Shown: positions 1 through 8,018, counted from the first letter of the stretch. The stretch is DNA of 22,507 nt from an uncultured Eubacteriales bacterium (GCA_900544405.1 UQVA01000030.1:1-22507); one strand, 5' to 3'. Notes: generated by a model not told the origin, from the sequence alone. Translations and numbers: made by a program.

Positions 1-78
1 CATACCGCCTTTTCTTGTTATCCAGCCCTCCGGCTGTATCGGTTGAGCAAAAGTCAGCGTGGGAATGGTGTGGTATCT

Positions 79-207
79 TTATCTAAGTGAAACCCCGGTC
101 TCCCATTTGGACACCGCCTGCCGGGAAACCCCCAGAGCGTCCGCCAGGTCCAGCTGGGACATGCCCGCCTTTTTCCGGCAATACAATATCTTTTCACTCA
201 GGTTCAT
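79..207 (-). pseudogene. Truncated XRE-family HTH regulator
   Basis: A 42-residue reading frame starts at the ATG at 205-207. A good Shine-Dalgarno site (AGGAGGTG, 214-221) lies six bases upstream of it. It encodes the first part of a Cro/C1-type helix-turn-helix: MNLSEKILYCRKKAG, then SQLDLADALGVSRQAVSKWE, which is the hallmark recognition-helix segment of HTH_3. The frame stops straight after WETGVSLR, so the last helices of the DNA-binding fold and any effector domain are missing. A +1 shift gives an open frame to the window edge, but that translation does not look like the usual continuation (typically VPDxxKLxxLSxLF). It is probably a decayed or truncated regulator. A real micro-protein is possible but less likely. 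Confidence 0.6.
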
Positions 208-235
208 ATAGAACACCTCCTGGGTGTATCTTAGC

Positions 236-288
236 AAAATTGCCGGTTGCACCACAACCAGCCTTGGCTGGAATCTGTGCAACCGGCA
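236..288 (-). terminator. Nested palindrome, probable argS terminator
   Basis: A perfect 12-bp inverted repeat (241-252 with 277-288) encloses a second palindrome (CCAGCC at 258-263 with GGCTGG at 266-271). It sits just downstream of the argS stop. Read on the minus strand it is followed by AATTTT, a modest T-tract. A short T-run also follows on the plus side (near 293-297), so it may work in both directions. Confidence 0.55.
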
Positions 289-313
289 GTTGCTTTTTCA
301 AAAAGGGCCGTTT

Positions 314-2065
314 TTACATCTTTTCCGGGGCCTCGAAGCCCAGAATGGAGATGCAGGTCTCCAGAATATTCTTGGCAAGGCCGATAAGGGCAATGTAGCC
401 CGCCTGCTTTTCCTTGTCCTCCTCGCCCAGAATGCGGGTCTCGTGATAGAACTTGTTCACGCACCCGGCCAGCTCGTAGATATAGGCGCAGATCAGGTTG
501 GGGGAGGCGGTCCGCAGGGCGCTTTCCAGGGTGGGGGCCAGACGGGTGACGGAGAGCATCAGGTCCTTGGCGCTGTCGTTGACGGGGGCCTGAATGGGCA
601 GATGCTCCCAGGCACCATACTTGGCCAGGATGGACTTCACCCGGACGATGGTGTAGAGGATATAGGGGCCGGTGTTCCCCTCGAAGGCGGCGAACCGCTC
701 CAGATCAAAGTTATAATCCTTGGTGGGCTGATTGCTCAGGTCGCCGTATTTCAGGGCCGCCAGGGCGATGATGTGGGTGGTGTTCTCCACTTCGTTTTCG
801 TCCACGATCTTGTTTTCCACCACTTTGGCCCGAACGAAGTCGGTCATTTCCTTCACCAGCTGTTCCAGCCGGAGAACGCCGCCGTCCCGGGTCTTGAAGG
901 GCTTGCCGTCTGCACCGTTCATGGTGCCGTGGCCAACGTGTTCCAGCTCCGTCTCCGGCTTCACGATGCCCGCCTTCCGGGCGGCCCGGAAAATCTGCTC
1001 AAAGTGCAGGTTCTGCCGCTTGTCGGTGACGTAGAGAATTTTATCCGGGTCCCAATCCTGCATCCGCTGGACCATGGTGGCCAGGTCCGTGGTGGCATAG
1101 ATGGAGGAGCCGTCGGATTTCACCAGAATGACAGGCGGGATTTCCTTTTTGTCTCCCGGCTCGGCCACGGGAATGACCCAGGCTCCCTCGCTGGGGATGG
1201 CCAGGCCCTTGGCCTTCAAATCGGCCACCATGGCGGGGATATAGGGGTCGGCATCGCTTTCGCCCAGCCACTTTTCAAAATGCACGTCCAGGCTGTCGTA
1301 GACCCGGTGCAGATCGGCCAGAGAAATGCGCATGATGTGCTGCCAGATGGCCCGGTAGCCCCGGTTGCCCTGCTGCAGGGCGTAGGTGGCGGTGTGGGCC
1401 CGTTCGGCAAACTCCGCATCGGTCTTTTTTCGGGCGGAGGCGGCAGGATAGATCTCTTCCAGTTCCGTCAGCGTGAAGGGGGCTTCCGCTGGGTATTCGC
1501 CGGTGAAGTCCGGGTCAAAATAGGGAAGGTCCGGCTGCCGGTCCTGCAATTCGGCGATGATGAGACCCATTTGCAGGCCCCAGTCGCCCAGATGCACGTC
1601 GCCGATGGCGTTGTAGCCCATGAACGTGTGGAGCCGCTTCAGGCTCTCGCCGATGATGGCCGGGCGCAGGTGGCCGATGTGCAGGGGCTTGGCCACGTTG
1701 GCGCCGCCGTAATCCACCACCACGGTCTTGCCGGTGCCGGATTTCTCTACGCCGAAGTCCGGGGCGGTCCGCATCTGTTCCAGATAGCCCGCCAGGAAGC
1801 TGCCGGAGAGCCGCAGGTTGATGAAGCCGGGCATGACGGCCTCCGCCAGGGAGAAGTCCTGAGCGTCCAGTTCACCAACGACCTTCTGTGCGATCTGAAT
1901 GGGGGCGCAGTGGTAGGCCTTGGCGGCGGCCAGAGCACCGTTGCACTGGTATTCGCACAGGTCCGGCCGGTTGGACACGGTCACTTTGCCGTAAGAAGCC
2001 TCGTAACCGGCCTTTTCGAAGGCCAGGCCCATTTTGTCGGAAATATAATCAAGGATACGTTCCAT
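314..2065 (-). CDS. argS: Arginyl-tRNA synthetase
   Basis: Cytoplasmic class I aminoacyl-tRNA synthetase that charges tRNA-Arg with arginine using ATP. The 583-residue length fits the family. Residues 1-100 are the Add1-type N-terminal domain (MERILDYISDKMG start). The class I signature HIGH is at residues 129-132, in the context AKPLHIGHLRPAIIGE. The equivalent of the KMSKS loop reads GKPFKTRDGG, as in the ArgRS subgroup that lacks a canonical KMSKS. The C-terminal DALR anticodon-binding domain follows the GPYILYTIVRVKSI segment. The start is supported by GAGGTG five to six bases upstream. It lies on the same strand as the PucR-like gene, with a hairpin (2112-2141) between them. A tRNA-Arg gene about 9 kb away is not obviously linked. 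Confidence 0.96.
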   Translation of the reverse strand: MERILDYISDKMGLAFEKAGYEASYGKVTVSNRPDLCEYQCNGALAAAKAYHCAPIQIAQKVVGELDAQDFSLAEAVMPGFINLRLSGSFLAGYLEQMRTAPDFGVEKSGTGKTVVVDYGGANVAKPLHIGHLRPAIIGESLKRLHTFMGYNAIGDVHLGDWGLQMGLIIAELQDRQPDLPYFDPDFTGEYPAEAPFTLTELEEIYPAASARKKTDAEFAERAHTATYALQQGNRGYRAIWQHIMRISLADLHRVYDSLDVHFEKWLGESDADPYIPAMVADLKAKGLAIPSEGAWVIPVAEPGDKKEIPPVILVKSDGSSIYATTDLATMVQRMQDWDPDKILYVTDKRQNLHFEQIFRAARKAGIVKPETELEHVGHGTMNGADGKPFKTRDGGVLRLEQLVKEMTDFVRAKVVENKIVDENEVENTTHIIALAALKYGDLSNQPTKDYNFDLERFAAFEGNTGPYILYTIVRVKSILAKYGAWEHLPIQAPVNDSAKDLMLSVTRLAPTLESALRTASPNLICAYIYELAGCVNKFYHETRILGEEDKEKQAGYIALIGLAKNILETCISILGFEAPEKM

Positions 2066-2111
2066 GGTGTCACCTCAAATAGATTTGGTTTTGGGTAGTA
2101 AAGCGGGAAAG

Positions 2112-2141
2112 CCCCTCCCGCTGATTTCTTTGCGGGAGGGG
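2112..2141 (-). terminator. GC-rich hairpin between regulator gene and argS
   Basis: A perfect 10-bp stem (CCCCTCCCGC at 2112-2121 with its complement at 2132-2141) lies just after the stop of the PucR-like gene. The following minus-strand sequence is only moderately T-rich (CTTTCCCGCTTTACTA). It may therefore be a weak terminator or attenuator, leaving some readthrough into argS. Confidence 0.5.
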
Positions 2142-2149
2142 AGGAGATG

Positions 2150-3241
2150 TCAGCGCATTTCTCGGGAGGAAAGGTACTTGCGGACCATCAGGGCCACCTT
2201 GAACACGATGGCGTGGTCGAAGAGCCGCAGATCCAGGCCGGTGAGCTTCTTGATTTTTTCCAGCCGGTACACCAGCGTGTTCCGGTGGACGAACAGCTTC
2301 CGGGAGGTCTCGGACACGTTCAGGTTGTTCTCGAAGAACTTGTTGATGGTGAACAGGGTCTCCTGGTCCAGAGATTCGATGGTGTTCTTCTTGAACACCT
2401 CGGAGAGGAAAATTTCGCACAGGGTGGTAGGCAGCTGATAGATCAGACGGCCGATGCCCAGGTTCTCATAATTGATGATGGACTTCTCAGTGTCAAAGAC
2501 CTTGCCCACTTCGATGGCGGTCTGGGCTTCCTTATAGGAGTCGGCCAGGGAGCGCAGATGCTCGGAAATGGTGCCGATGCCGATGACGGTCCGGACAAAC
2601 AGCTCATTGCGGAGGGTGTCTTCAATCTTCTTGGCCATCCGCTCCAGATCTTCCTCCGTGGTGGAGCCGTTGATCTGCTTGACCACGGCCACGTCGGTCT
2701 CGTTGATGCTCAGGACGAAATCCTGCAGACGGTCCGGGAACAGGTTTGTGACTACATCCAGGGTGCCAACATCCGTGTGGCCCACCTGACGGACCAGAAA
2801 CACGGCCCGGGGGGACTCGGTGGAGAAGTGCAGCTCCTTGGCCCGAAGGTAAATATCGCCGGGGAGGATGTTGTCCATGATGATGTTCTTGACGAAGGTG
2901 CCCCGGTCATGCTTTTCCTCATAGAAGGCCTTGGCCTCGCTGAGGGAGATGTAGGCAAGGTTGCAGTAGGTCTTGGCCTGCTCGTCCTCGCCGGTGCAGA
3001 ACACGGCGTACTCAAAGGCGTTGTTGCCGTTGACCAGGGACCGGAAGTACCGCTCCCGGTAGAACAGGCACCCGTCGGTGCTGTCGGCGATGCGGCCTAC
3101 GGCATCGGGCCAGCGCTCACCCTGCAGCGTCAGGTCGGTGCTGGACACCACGAAGCCCTCGGCGTCGATGACGCCGAATTCCCGGTCGGTCACATCTTTA
3201 AGCTGGACCATTACACTTTGAAAAACACTGTTGGACATCAT
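2150..3241 (-). CDS. PucR/CdaR-like transcriptional regulator
   Basis: A 363-residue protein built like the CdaR/PucR group of regulators. The N-terminal half (about 1-130) looks like a GAF/sugar-diacid-type sensor region (FGVIDAEGFVVSST). The middle (about 150-280) resembles the GGDEF-like CdaR spacer, including FVRTVIGIGTISEHLRSLAD and the following SYKEAQTAIEVGKVF. The C-terminus (about 300-360) is the PucR-type helix-turn-helix, with NLNVSETSRKLFVHRNTLVY and then RLEKIKKLTGLDLR. Family members sense small metabolites and control nearby or distant genes. The ligand and targets cannot be read here, as no sugar-diacid or purine genes are adjacent. The start (tandem ATG ATG) is preceded by GGGAGG. 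A promoter at 3299-3327 drives it. Confidence 0.82.
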   Translation of the reverse strand: MMSNSVFQSVMVQLKDVTDREFGVIDAEGFVVSSTDLTLQGERWPDAVGRIADSTDGCLFYRERYFRSLVNGNNAFEYAVFCTGEDEQAKTYCNLAYISLSEAKAFYEEKHDRGTFVKNIIMDNILPGDIYLRAKELHFSTESPRAVFLVRQVGHTDVGTLDVVTNLFPDRLQDFVLSINETDVAVVKQINGSTTEEDLERMAKKIEDTLRNELFVRTVIGIGTISEHLRSLADSYKEAQTAIEVGKVFDTEKSIINYENLGIGRLIYQLPTTLCEIFLSEVFKKNTIESLDQETLFTINKFFENNLNVSETSRKLFVHRNTLVYRLEKIKKLTGLDLRLFDHAIVFKVALMVRKYLSSREMR

Positions 3242-3298
3242 TCCATCCTCCCAAATCTATATACTGTCTCGTGGATGATTTCACAAATTAGCATCTAT

Positions 3299-3327
3299 AT
3301 TATATACAAAGATTCGGCAATATGCAA
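3299..3327 (-). promoter_or_regulatory. Sigma-A promoter of the PucR-like gene
   Basis: On the minus strand TTGCAT (3322-3327), a 17-bp spacer and a perfect TATAAT (3299-3304) lie about 60 bases upstream of the start codon at 3241. The surrounding region (3242-3427) is AT-rich compared with its neighbours and holds no gene. Confidence 0.75.
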
Positions 3328-3427
3328 GTGGTTTTTGGGATTTTCTTGTGGCCTCTGTCGAAAAATTCGGCGTGTTGCCTAAGGGAGCCAAGAGAAACAC
3401 GAAAAATGCTCCGTTTCTTGGTGATTT

Positions 3428-4132
3428 TTACACCGGATTTTGACCATCCAGGGCCTGAATTTCGTTTTCCGTCAGCGCTCTGGCCTGTCCACGGGGCAGA
3501 GCGCCCAGGGAAAGGGGCCCTTCGGAGCGCCGTTCCAGGTAGGTGACGAAGTGCCCCCGGCTGGCCAGCATCCGCCGGACCTGGTGATATTTGCCTTCGC
3601 AGACTGTTACGAGGCTTTCTCCGTGGCCCAGAGGTTCCAGCTTGGCGCTGAGGCAGACCGTGCCGTCCTTCAGGACAAGACCGGCGGCAAAGGCGGCCAC
3701 GTCGTCCGCCGTGGTGTCTCCCTCGTGGCGGGCAAAATAGACCTTGGGGACTTGTTTTTTCGGGGAAATGAGCCGGTGGAGCAGGTCGCCGTCATCGGTG
3801 AAAAGCAGCAGACCCTCGGTGTCCTTGTCCAGCCGTCCCACGGGCCGCAGGCTGGCGCGGAGGGACGGGGGCAGGTAGTCCATAACCGTGGGGCCGGGGT
3901 CCTCCGTGGCGGTGACGCATCCGGCGGGCTTGTTGAGCATCCAGACCTGCCGGGCGGGTCTGCCGATGGGTTCCCCGTCCAGGGTCAGGGTGTCTTTGGC
4001 CGGGTCAATATGCCGGGAACCGTCTTTTTCCACAAGTCCATTGACCTGTATCCGTCCGGCCTTCAGAAGTGCCTTTACGGCGGAGCGGGTACCGGCTCCG
4101 GCGTTGGCGAGGGTTTTGTCCAGTCGTTCCAT
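3428..4132 (-). CDS. RsuA/RluB-family rRNA pseudouridine synthase
   Basis: Converts a specific uridine in rRNA to pseudouridine. The 234-residue length and layout match the RsuA branch (small-subunit type). An N-terminal S4 RNA-binding domain spans about residues 1-55 (RLDKTLANAGAGTRSAVKAL with GRIQVNG). The catalytic domain begins near VWMLNKPAG and carries the family motif GRLDKDTEGLLLFTDDG, which contains the catalytic aspartate. The closing signature EGKYHQVRRM is also present. The start ATG follows ACGGAGG. It is divergent from the DUF4830 gene, with 62 bases between them. The exact rRNA target (16S position 516 or another) cannot be decided from sequence alone. Confidence 0.92.
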   Translation of the reverse strand: MERLDKTLANAGAGTRSAVKALLKAGRIQVNGLVEKDGSRHIDPAKDTLTLDGEPIGRPARQVWMLNKPAGCVTATEDPGPTVMDYLPPSLRASLRPVGRLDKDTEGLLLFTDDGDLLHRLISPKKQVPKVYFARHEGDTTADDVAAFAAGLVLKDGTVCLSAKLEPLGHGESLVTVCEGKYHQVRRMLASRGHFVTYLERRSEGPLSLGALPRGQARALTENEIQALDGQNPV

Positions 4133-4194
4133 GGGACCTCCGTTCTAACGTCCTCCGGCGGCGCATAGAGTGCCAATGAAAGGAGGAATACGCA

Positions 4195-4716
4195 TTGCTG
4201 GTGATGACTGCGAAATTGGATAAAAAGCGGATCTTGGTGGTCGTTCTGGTGCTCATCGCCGTGGCGGTGGCGCTGGTATTGCTGCTGGGCAGCGGCGAGG
4301 AGGCACAGGCCACGGCGGCGCCGTCTCTGTCCGCCAACGAGGGCCGGGTGGCCTACCTGAAGGAGCGGGGCTGGGAGGTGGCGGCCACGCCGGTGGAGTC
4401 CGGCCAGGTGCGGCTCCCCAAGGAGACGGACCCGGTCTATGACCGGTATCTGGCCCTGCAGAAGAGCCAGGGCTTCGACCTTGCGTCCTACGCCGGAAAG
4501 ACCGTCATGCGCTATGTGTACCAGGTGACCAATTATCCCGGCGGGGGTACGGAGCCGGTGTACGCCACCCTGCTCATCTACAAAAATCAGGTCATCGGCG
4601 GGGACGTCACGGACACCTCCGCCAAGGGCCAGATCCGGCCGCTGGAAAAGCCTACGACGCCCGGCACGTCCCAGACGACCCTGCCCACGGAGACCACCAC
4701 GGCTCCTTCGGAATAA
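4195..4716 (+). CDS. DUF4830-type membrane-anchored extracellular protein
   Basis: A 173-residue protein of unknown function with a short cytoplasmic N-terminus and one hydrophobic segment (about residues 12-32, ILVVVLVLIAVAVALVLLL), followed by an extracellular domain. That domain contains the DUF4830-like pattern: RVAYLKERGWEV, then a P-x-E-x-G-x-V-R-L-P strand, GFDLASYAGKTVMRYVYQVT, and ATLLIYKNQVIGGDV. The C-terminus is a Thr/Pro-rich tail. The best start is the TTG at 4195, because AGGAGG (4181-4186) lies eight bases upstream. GTG at 4201 and ATG at 4204 are in frame but spaced 14 and 17 bases away. The gene stands alone before the ribU riboswitch unit. Family assignment is from memory of the motif pattern. 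Confidence 0.75.
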   Translation: MLVMTAKLDKKRILVVVLVLIAVAVALVLLLGSGEEAQATAAPSLSANEGRVAYLKERGWEVAATPVESGQVRLPKETDPVYDRYLALQKSQGFDLASYAGKTVMRYVYQVTNYPGGGTEPVYATLLIYKNQVIGGDVTDTSAKGQIRPLEKPTTPGTSQTTLPTETTTAPSE

Positions 4717-4743
4717 GTCCTATTTTACCATGGCCGGCGGGAC

Positions 4744-4772
4744 TTGACAAGTGGGGAAAAGGGTGCTATACT
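4744..4772 (+). promoter_or_regulatory. Sigma-A promoter of the riboswitch-ribU unit
   Basis: A perfect TTGACA (4744-4749), a 17-bp spacer and TATACT (4767-4772) place the transcription start near 4779, about 15 bases before the RFN element. Confidence 0.85.
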
Positions 4773-4793
4773 GGCAGCAACCGAATAGAGTCG

Positions 4794-4902
4794 ATCTTCA
4801 GGGCAGGGTGAAATTCCCGACCGGCGGTAAAGTCCGCGAGCGCCTTTGGTGCTGAATCGGTGCAACTCCGATACCGACAGTAAAGTCTGGATGGAAGAAG
4901 AT
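4794..4902 (+). ncRNA. FMN riboswitch (RFN element)
   Basis: All diagnostic RFN segments are present in order: GGGCAGGGTGAAATTCCC, then GACCGGCGGTAAAGTCCGCG and AGCG, a variable arm, ACCGACAGTAAAGTCTGGAT, and GGAAGAAG. The closing helix P1 pairs ATCTTC (4794-4799) with GAAGAT (4897-4902). This class binds flavin mononucleotide and switches off riboflavin genes when FMN is plentiful. An intrinsic terminator follows 31 bases later, so control is probably by transcription termination. Confidence 0.95.
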
Positions 4903-4932
4903 ACGCAAGGGGTCTCTTTGCGATTATTTTCA

Positions 4933-4964
4933 CGCCCTGGGTGTATTCCCAGGGCGATTTTTTT
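4933..4964 (+). terminator. Riboswitch expression-platform terminator
   Basis: A perfect 9-bp stem (CGCCCTGGG at 4933-4941 with 4948-4956), a 6-base loop and T7 (4958-4964). It lies between the RFN aptamer and the ribU ribosome-binding site, as expected for an FMN-induced terminator. Confidence 0.88.
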
Positions 4965-4983
4965 ACCTATGAGGTGGTCAAAA

Positions 4984-5703
4984 ATGAATCTTTGGGAACA
5001 AATCACGTCGAATCTGGCCTTTGTTGGGGTCAGCATTCTCATCATTGTGGCGCTGGCGCTGCTGGCCCGCCTTGCCGAACATTTTCTGCCGGGGAAGCGA
5101 AAGATCAGCCCCGCCCGCCGGGTGAGCATCATCGGCATCTGTGCCGCCATTGCCGCCGTGCTGCACATGCTGGACTTCCCGCTTCCCTTCCTGGCGCCGG
5201 GCTTCTATAAATTGGACTTTTCCGAGCTGCCCGTGATGCTCTGCGGCTTTTATGTGGGACCCTCTGCGGCTGTGGCCTGCGAGGCGGTGAAGATCATCCT
5301 CAAGCTGCTCTTCAAGAGTACCAGCACCGCTTTTGTGGGCGATCTGGCCAACTTCGTGGTGGGCTGTTCCCTGGTGCTTCCGGCCACTATTTTCTACCGG
5401 GCCAACAAGAGCAAGCACGGGGCGGTCATCGGACTGGTCATCGGCACAGCCTGTATGACCGTGTTCGGCAGTGCTTTCAATGCCATTTACCTGCTGCCCA
5501 AGTTCGCCGAGCTGTACGGAATGCCCCTGGATACCATCATCGCCATGGGCACGGCCATCAACGGCTCCATTCATAATGTGACCACCTTCGTGTTCTGGGC
5601 GGTGGCCCCGCTGAACCTTTTGAAGGGTGCGGTCATTTCCGTGCTGACCATGCTCCTTTACAAGCGGGTGGCCCGACCCCTGTTCGCCGCAGGCGAAAAA
5701 TAA
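4984..5703 (+). CDS. ribU: Riboflavin ECF transporter substrate-binding subunit RibU
   Basis: A 239-residue integral membrane S component that captures riboflavin and works with the shared ECF energy-coupling module (EcfA/EcfA'/EcfT), which is not in this window. About six hydrophobic segments are visible. The family segment after the second helix, GFYKLDFSELPVMLCGFYVG, is characteristic of RibU, as is the cluster of glycines and small residues in AVIGLVIGTACMTVFGSAFN. Placement directly behind an FMN riboswitch independently supports riboflavin uptake. GAGGTGG (4971-4977) lies six bases before the ATG at 4984. An in-frame ATG at 4969 overlaps that site and is less likely. No riboflavin biosynthesis genes are adjacent. 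Confidence 0.93.
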   Translation: MNLWEQITSNLAFVGVSILIIVALALLARLAEHFLPGKRKISPARRVSIIGICAAIAAVLHMLDFPLPFLAPGFYKLDFSELPVMLCGFYVGPSAAVACEAVKIILKLLFKSTSTAFVGDLANFVVGCSLVLPATIFYRANKSKHGAVIGLVIGTACMTVFGSAFNAIYLLPKFAELYGMPLDTIIAMGTAINGSIHNVTTFVFWAVAPLNLLKGAVISVLTMLLYKRVARPLFAAGEK

Positions 5704-5723
5704 AAATTCCCAAAAAAATCAAG

Positions 5724-5755
5724 AACCGCTCCCCGGATACTCAGGGAGCGGTTTT
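5724..5755. terminator. Bidirectional terminator between ribU and the lipoprotein array
   Basis: A perfect 10-bp stem (AACCGCTCCC at 5724-5733 with 5744-5753) is followed by T4 on the plus strand. On the minus strand it is followed by a T-rich tract from the A7 run upstream. It separates convergent units. Confidence 0.85.
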
Positions 5756-5770
5756 CGCATTCTGGCTTTT

Positions 5771-6871
5771 TTACTTTTTCTGATAGTAGCTGTCCAGCCA
5801 CCAGAGGAAGCCGTTGGAATTTTCTTCCACGGGGCGGCGGGTGCCGTCCGGGTAGACCACGGAGACCACGCCTGCTTCATAGGTGTAACAGCCGCTGCAT
5901 TCCCGCTCCTCGCCGGTCAGGAAGTTCCGGTAATAGCGGTGAATGACATCGGTGTCCTGGTCGTAGAGATACCGTTTCAGTGCGGTACGATACTGCCAAA
6001 GTTCCTCGGTATACTTATTTTCTTCCAGATAGGCCAGGGTCACGCCCGGCTGGCCCAGGACGTCGGAGAAAAATCCCTGGGGAGATTTTCCACCCATCAG
6101 GTCCGGGGTCTCCCAGTATGTTTCCATTTCCTCCTGGGTGATCTGTCGGGTGACGGTCCAGGCAACGGCCACATTGGAGACGATGCTGAAAGTGACGCTT
6201 TCGGTATCGCCCGTCGGCAGGTCTTTTACCAGCAGGTCCAGGCGGTTTTCCGGCACATAAAGCCGGTAAATGCCGTCGGTGTTTTCATCTACACCGGCCA
6301 GGAAAAACAGGCAGTTTTCAAAATAGGCCGGTTGGGAAATCCGGGAGAAGGGGTCGGTGTAAAGGGCTTCCGGCGCAGCGCCCTCGGCGTAGGGCAGCTT
6401 CCAGAGGGTGCTTTGGTCCTCGGAGATGGCGGCGCAATACTCCGTGTTCGCTGGCCTGGCCTCGTACATTTTTTCTTCGCTGAGGGAGCGCAGATATTTG
6501 TTGTTTTTATCCAGCAATACCACACGGCCCAAATTGTCCGAGGGCAGGTCAAGACTGGCAAGCGTGCGCTCATACACCAGGGTATAAGATTCCTTGCTGT
6601 TGGGGCCATAAACCGCTTGCGTGTCCAGCCAAAGTTCCCCATAGGAGTCTTTTACGGGACAGGCGATCTCCTCGGAAAAGAAGGATTCATAGGATTTTAC
6701 CGGCTCCGTGGGGAGCGTCGTGGGGGCGGTGGCGGGAGGTGCGGTCGGCTCCGTCCTGGGGGCAGTGGTAACGGATGGGGCGGGTTCGGTCCCGGCGGTG
6801 GTTTCCGCCGGAGCGGCCGCACAGCCGGAAAGCAGCAGCATGGCCAGGACCAGGGCAGACAGCTTTTTCAT
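5771..6871 (-). CDS. Lipoprotein paralogue C (third in array)
   Basis: A 366-residue predicted secreted lipoprotein. The signal peptide MKKLSALVLAMLLLSGC ends in a lipobox with the lipid-acceptor cysteine at residue 17. A Thr/Pro/Glu-rich linker runs to about residue 60, followed by a globular domain. Conserved segments shared with the two upstream paralogues include LWKLPYAE, LYTDPFSRIS, TDGIYRLYVPENRLDLLVKD and the C-terminal FLWWLDSYYQKK. The repeated short strand-like segments resemble beta-propeller-like repeats, but no family is recognised. The region of residues 66-125 differs most from its neighbours. This copy is the most diverged of the three over the linker and the C-terminal half (for example ECSGCYTYEAG). 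AAGGAGG precedes the ATG. Function is unknown. Confidence 0.85.
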   Translation of the reverse strand: MKKLSALVLAMLLLSGCAAAPAETTAGTEPAPSVTTAPRTEPTAPPATAPTTLPTEPVKSYESFFSEEIACPVKDSYGELWLDTQAVYGPNSKESYTLVYERTLASLDLPSDNLGRVVLLDKNNKYLRSLSEEKMYEARPANTEYCAAISEDQSTLWKLPYAEGAAPEALYTDPFSRISQPAYFENCLFFLAGVDENTDGIYRLYVPENRLDLLVKDLPTGDTESVTFSIVSNVAVAWTVTRQITQEEMETYWETPDLMGGKSPQGFFSDVLGQPGVTLAYLEENKYTEELWQYRTALKRYLYDQDTDVIHRYYRNFLTGEERECSGCYTYEAGVVSVVYPDGTRRPVEENSNGFLWWLDSYYQKK

Positions 6872-6943
6872 AGGGGAGCCTCCTTATAATTTCGTTCTGG
6901 GGTATGTTTACTTCTTCTGATAGTAGCTGTCCAGCCACCAGAG
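6765..6943. repeat. 179-bp perfect direct repeat, copy 1
   Basis: Identical base for base to 7908-8086. It spans the 3' end of paralogue B, the 36-base spacer with the ribosome-binding site, and the first 36 or so codons of paralogue C. The offset between copies is 1143 bases. Confidence 0.9.
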
Positions 6944-8014
6944 CCGGTAGTTCATATCCTCATCGCTGGTGCGCATACTGCCGTCTGGGTAATAGACCCG
7001 TGGGTACAGACTCCAGGTGGGGTAGCCGTAGGCCTCCCGGGTCTCGCCGGTGAGGAAATCCGCATAATACCGGAAGATGGAGTATTTGCCCTGATCTTCG
7101 TAGAGCAGACCATCCAATTCACGCTCATACCGGTGCATCCATTCCCGGTTGGGGCCATCTTTCAGGTCAGCAACTTGGATATCCGGGTTCTCGGACATCT
7201 CCTGGCAGAATTCATGGGGGGTACTTCCGCTGATCAGCCCCGGTGTCTCCCAGTATTCTTCCATTTGCGCTTCCGTGATCTTGTAGTAGATCTCCCAGGC
7301 AACAGTTACGTTGGAGATAACATCATACGTTACGTCCAAATCGCCGGTCATGGGCGGCAGGTCCTTTACCAGCAGGTCCAGACGGTTTTCTGGCACATAG
7401 AGCCGGTAAATGCCGTCGGTATCCTCGTCCACACCGGCCAGAAAAAACAGGCAGTTTTCAAAGAAGTAGGGCTGAGAGATGCGGGAGAAGGGGTCTGTAT
7501 AGAGGGCTTCCGGCTGGGCATTTTCAGCGTAGGGCAGTTTCCAGAGAACACTGTGGTCCTCGGAAATGGCCGCACAGTATTCCGCTGACGCAGGCTTGGC
7601 AACGGACATTTTCTCGTCGCTGAGGGGACGCAGGGCTATGTCGCCGTCTCTGCTGCACAGGACAACATAGCCCAGCAGTTCCGGGTCCACTACAAGAAAT
7701 TCCAGGGAAGAATCGTCCACCAGGTAAAAAAACGTACCCTTGTCCGGACCTGTTATCTGGTCATTGGAAAGGAATAGGCGATAAAAATGATAATCCACCG
7801 ACCGCACGATCTCCTGGGAGAAGAAGGTGTCGTAAGGCACTGCCGGTTCCGTGGGGGCGGTAGTGGGGACCATCGTCGGCTCGGTGGCGGGCTCCGTGGA
7901 GGGGGCGGTGGTAACGGATGGGGCGGGTTCGGTCCCGGCGGTGGTTTCCGCCGGAGCGGCCGCACAGCCGGAAAGCAGCAGCATGGCCAGGACCAGGGCA
8001 GACAGCTTTTTCAT
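6908..8014 (-). CDS. Lipoprotein paralogue B (second in array)
   Basis: A 368-residue predicted lipoprotein with the same signal peptide and lipobox cysteine (residue 17) as its neighbours. Its first 65 or so residues are identical to paralogue A, apart from where the mature domains diverge after FFSQEIVR. The central block (residues about 130-215) is closest to paralogue C, including DPFSRISQP and LFFLAGVDE. The C-terminal block (WMHRYE, GKYSIFRYY, FLTGETREAYGYPTW) is closest to paralogue A. It is therefore a mosaic of its two neighbours. The 36-base gap to paralogue C contains only the ribosome-binding site, so the three are probably one transcript. No family or function is recognised. Confidence 0.85.
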   Translation of the reverse strand: MKKLSALVLAMLLLSGCAAAPAETTAGTEPAPSVTTAPSTEPATEPTMVPTTAPTEPAVPYDTFFSQEIVRSVDYHFYRLFLSNDQITGPDKGTFFYLVDDSSLEFLVVDPELLGYVVLCSRDGDIALRPLSDEKMSVAKPASAEYCAAISEDHSVLWKLPYAENAQPEALYTDPFSRISQPYFFENCLFFLAGVDEDTDGIYRLYVPENRLDLLVKDLPPMTGDLDVTYDVISNVTVAWEIYYKITEAQMEEYWETPGLISGSTPHEFCQEMSENPDIQVADLKDGPNREWMHRYERELDGLLYEDQGKYSIFRYYADFLTGETREAYGYPTWSLYPRVYYPDGSMRTSDEDMNYRLWWLDSYYQKK

Positions 8015-8018
8015 AGGG
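7802..8018. repeat. 217-bp perfect direct repeat, copy 1
   Basis: Identical to 8939-9155 (offset 1137). It covers the signal peptide, linker and first mature residues (to about FFSQEIVR) of paralogue B. The identity ends abruptly where the mature domains begin to differ. Confidence 0.9.

Noticed and set aside
224..2098. 624-codon plus-strand open frame opposite argS
   Set aside because: It is antisense to a full argS with all motifs. Its translation is Gly/Val/His-rich low-complexity sequence typical of the complement of GC-rich coding DNA.
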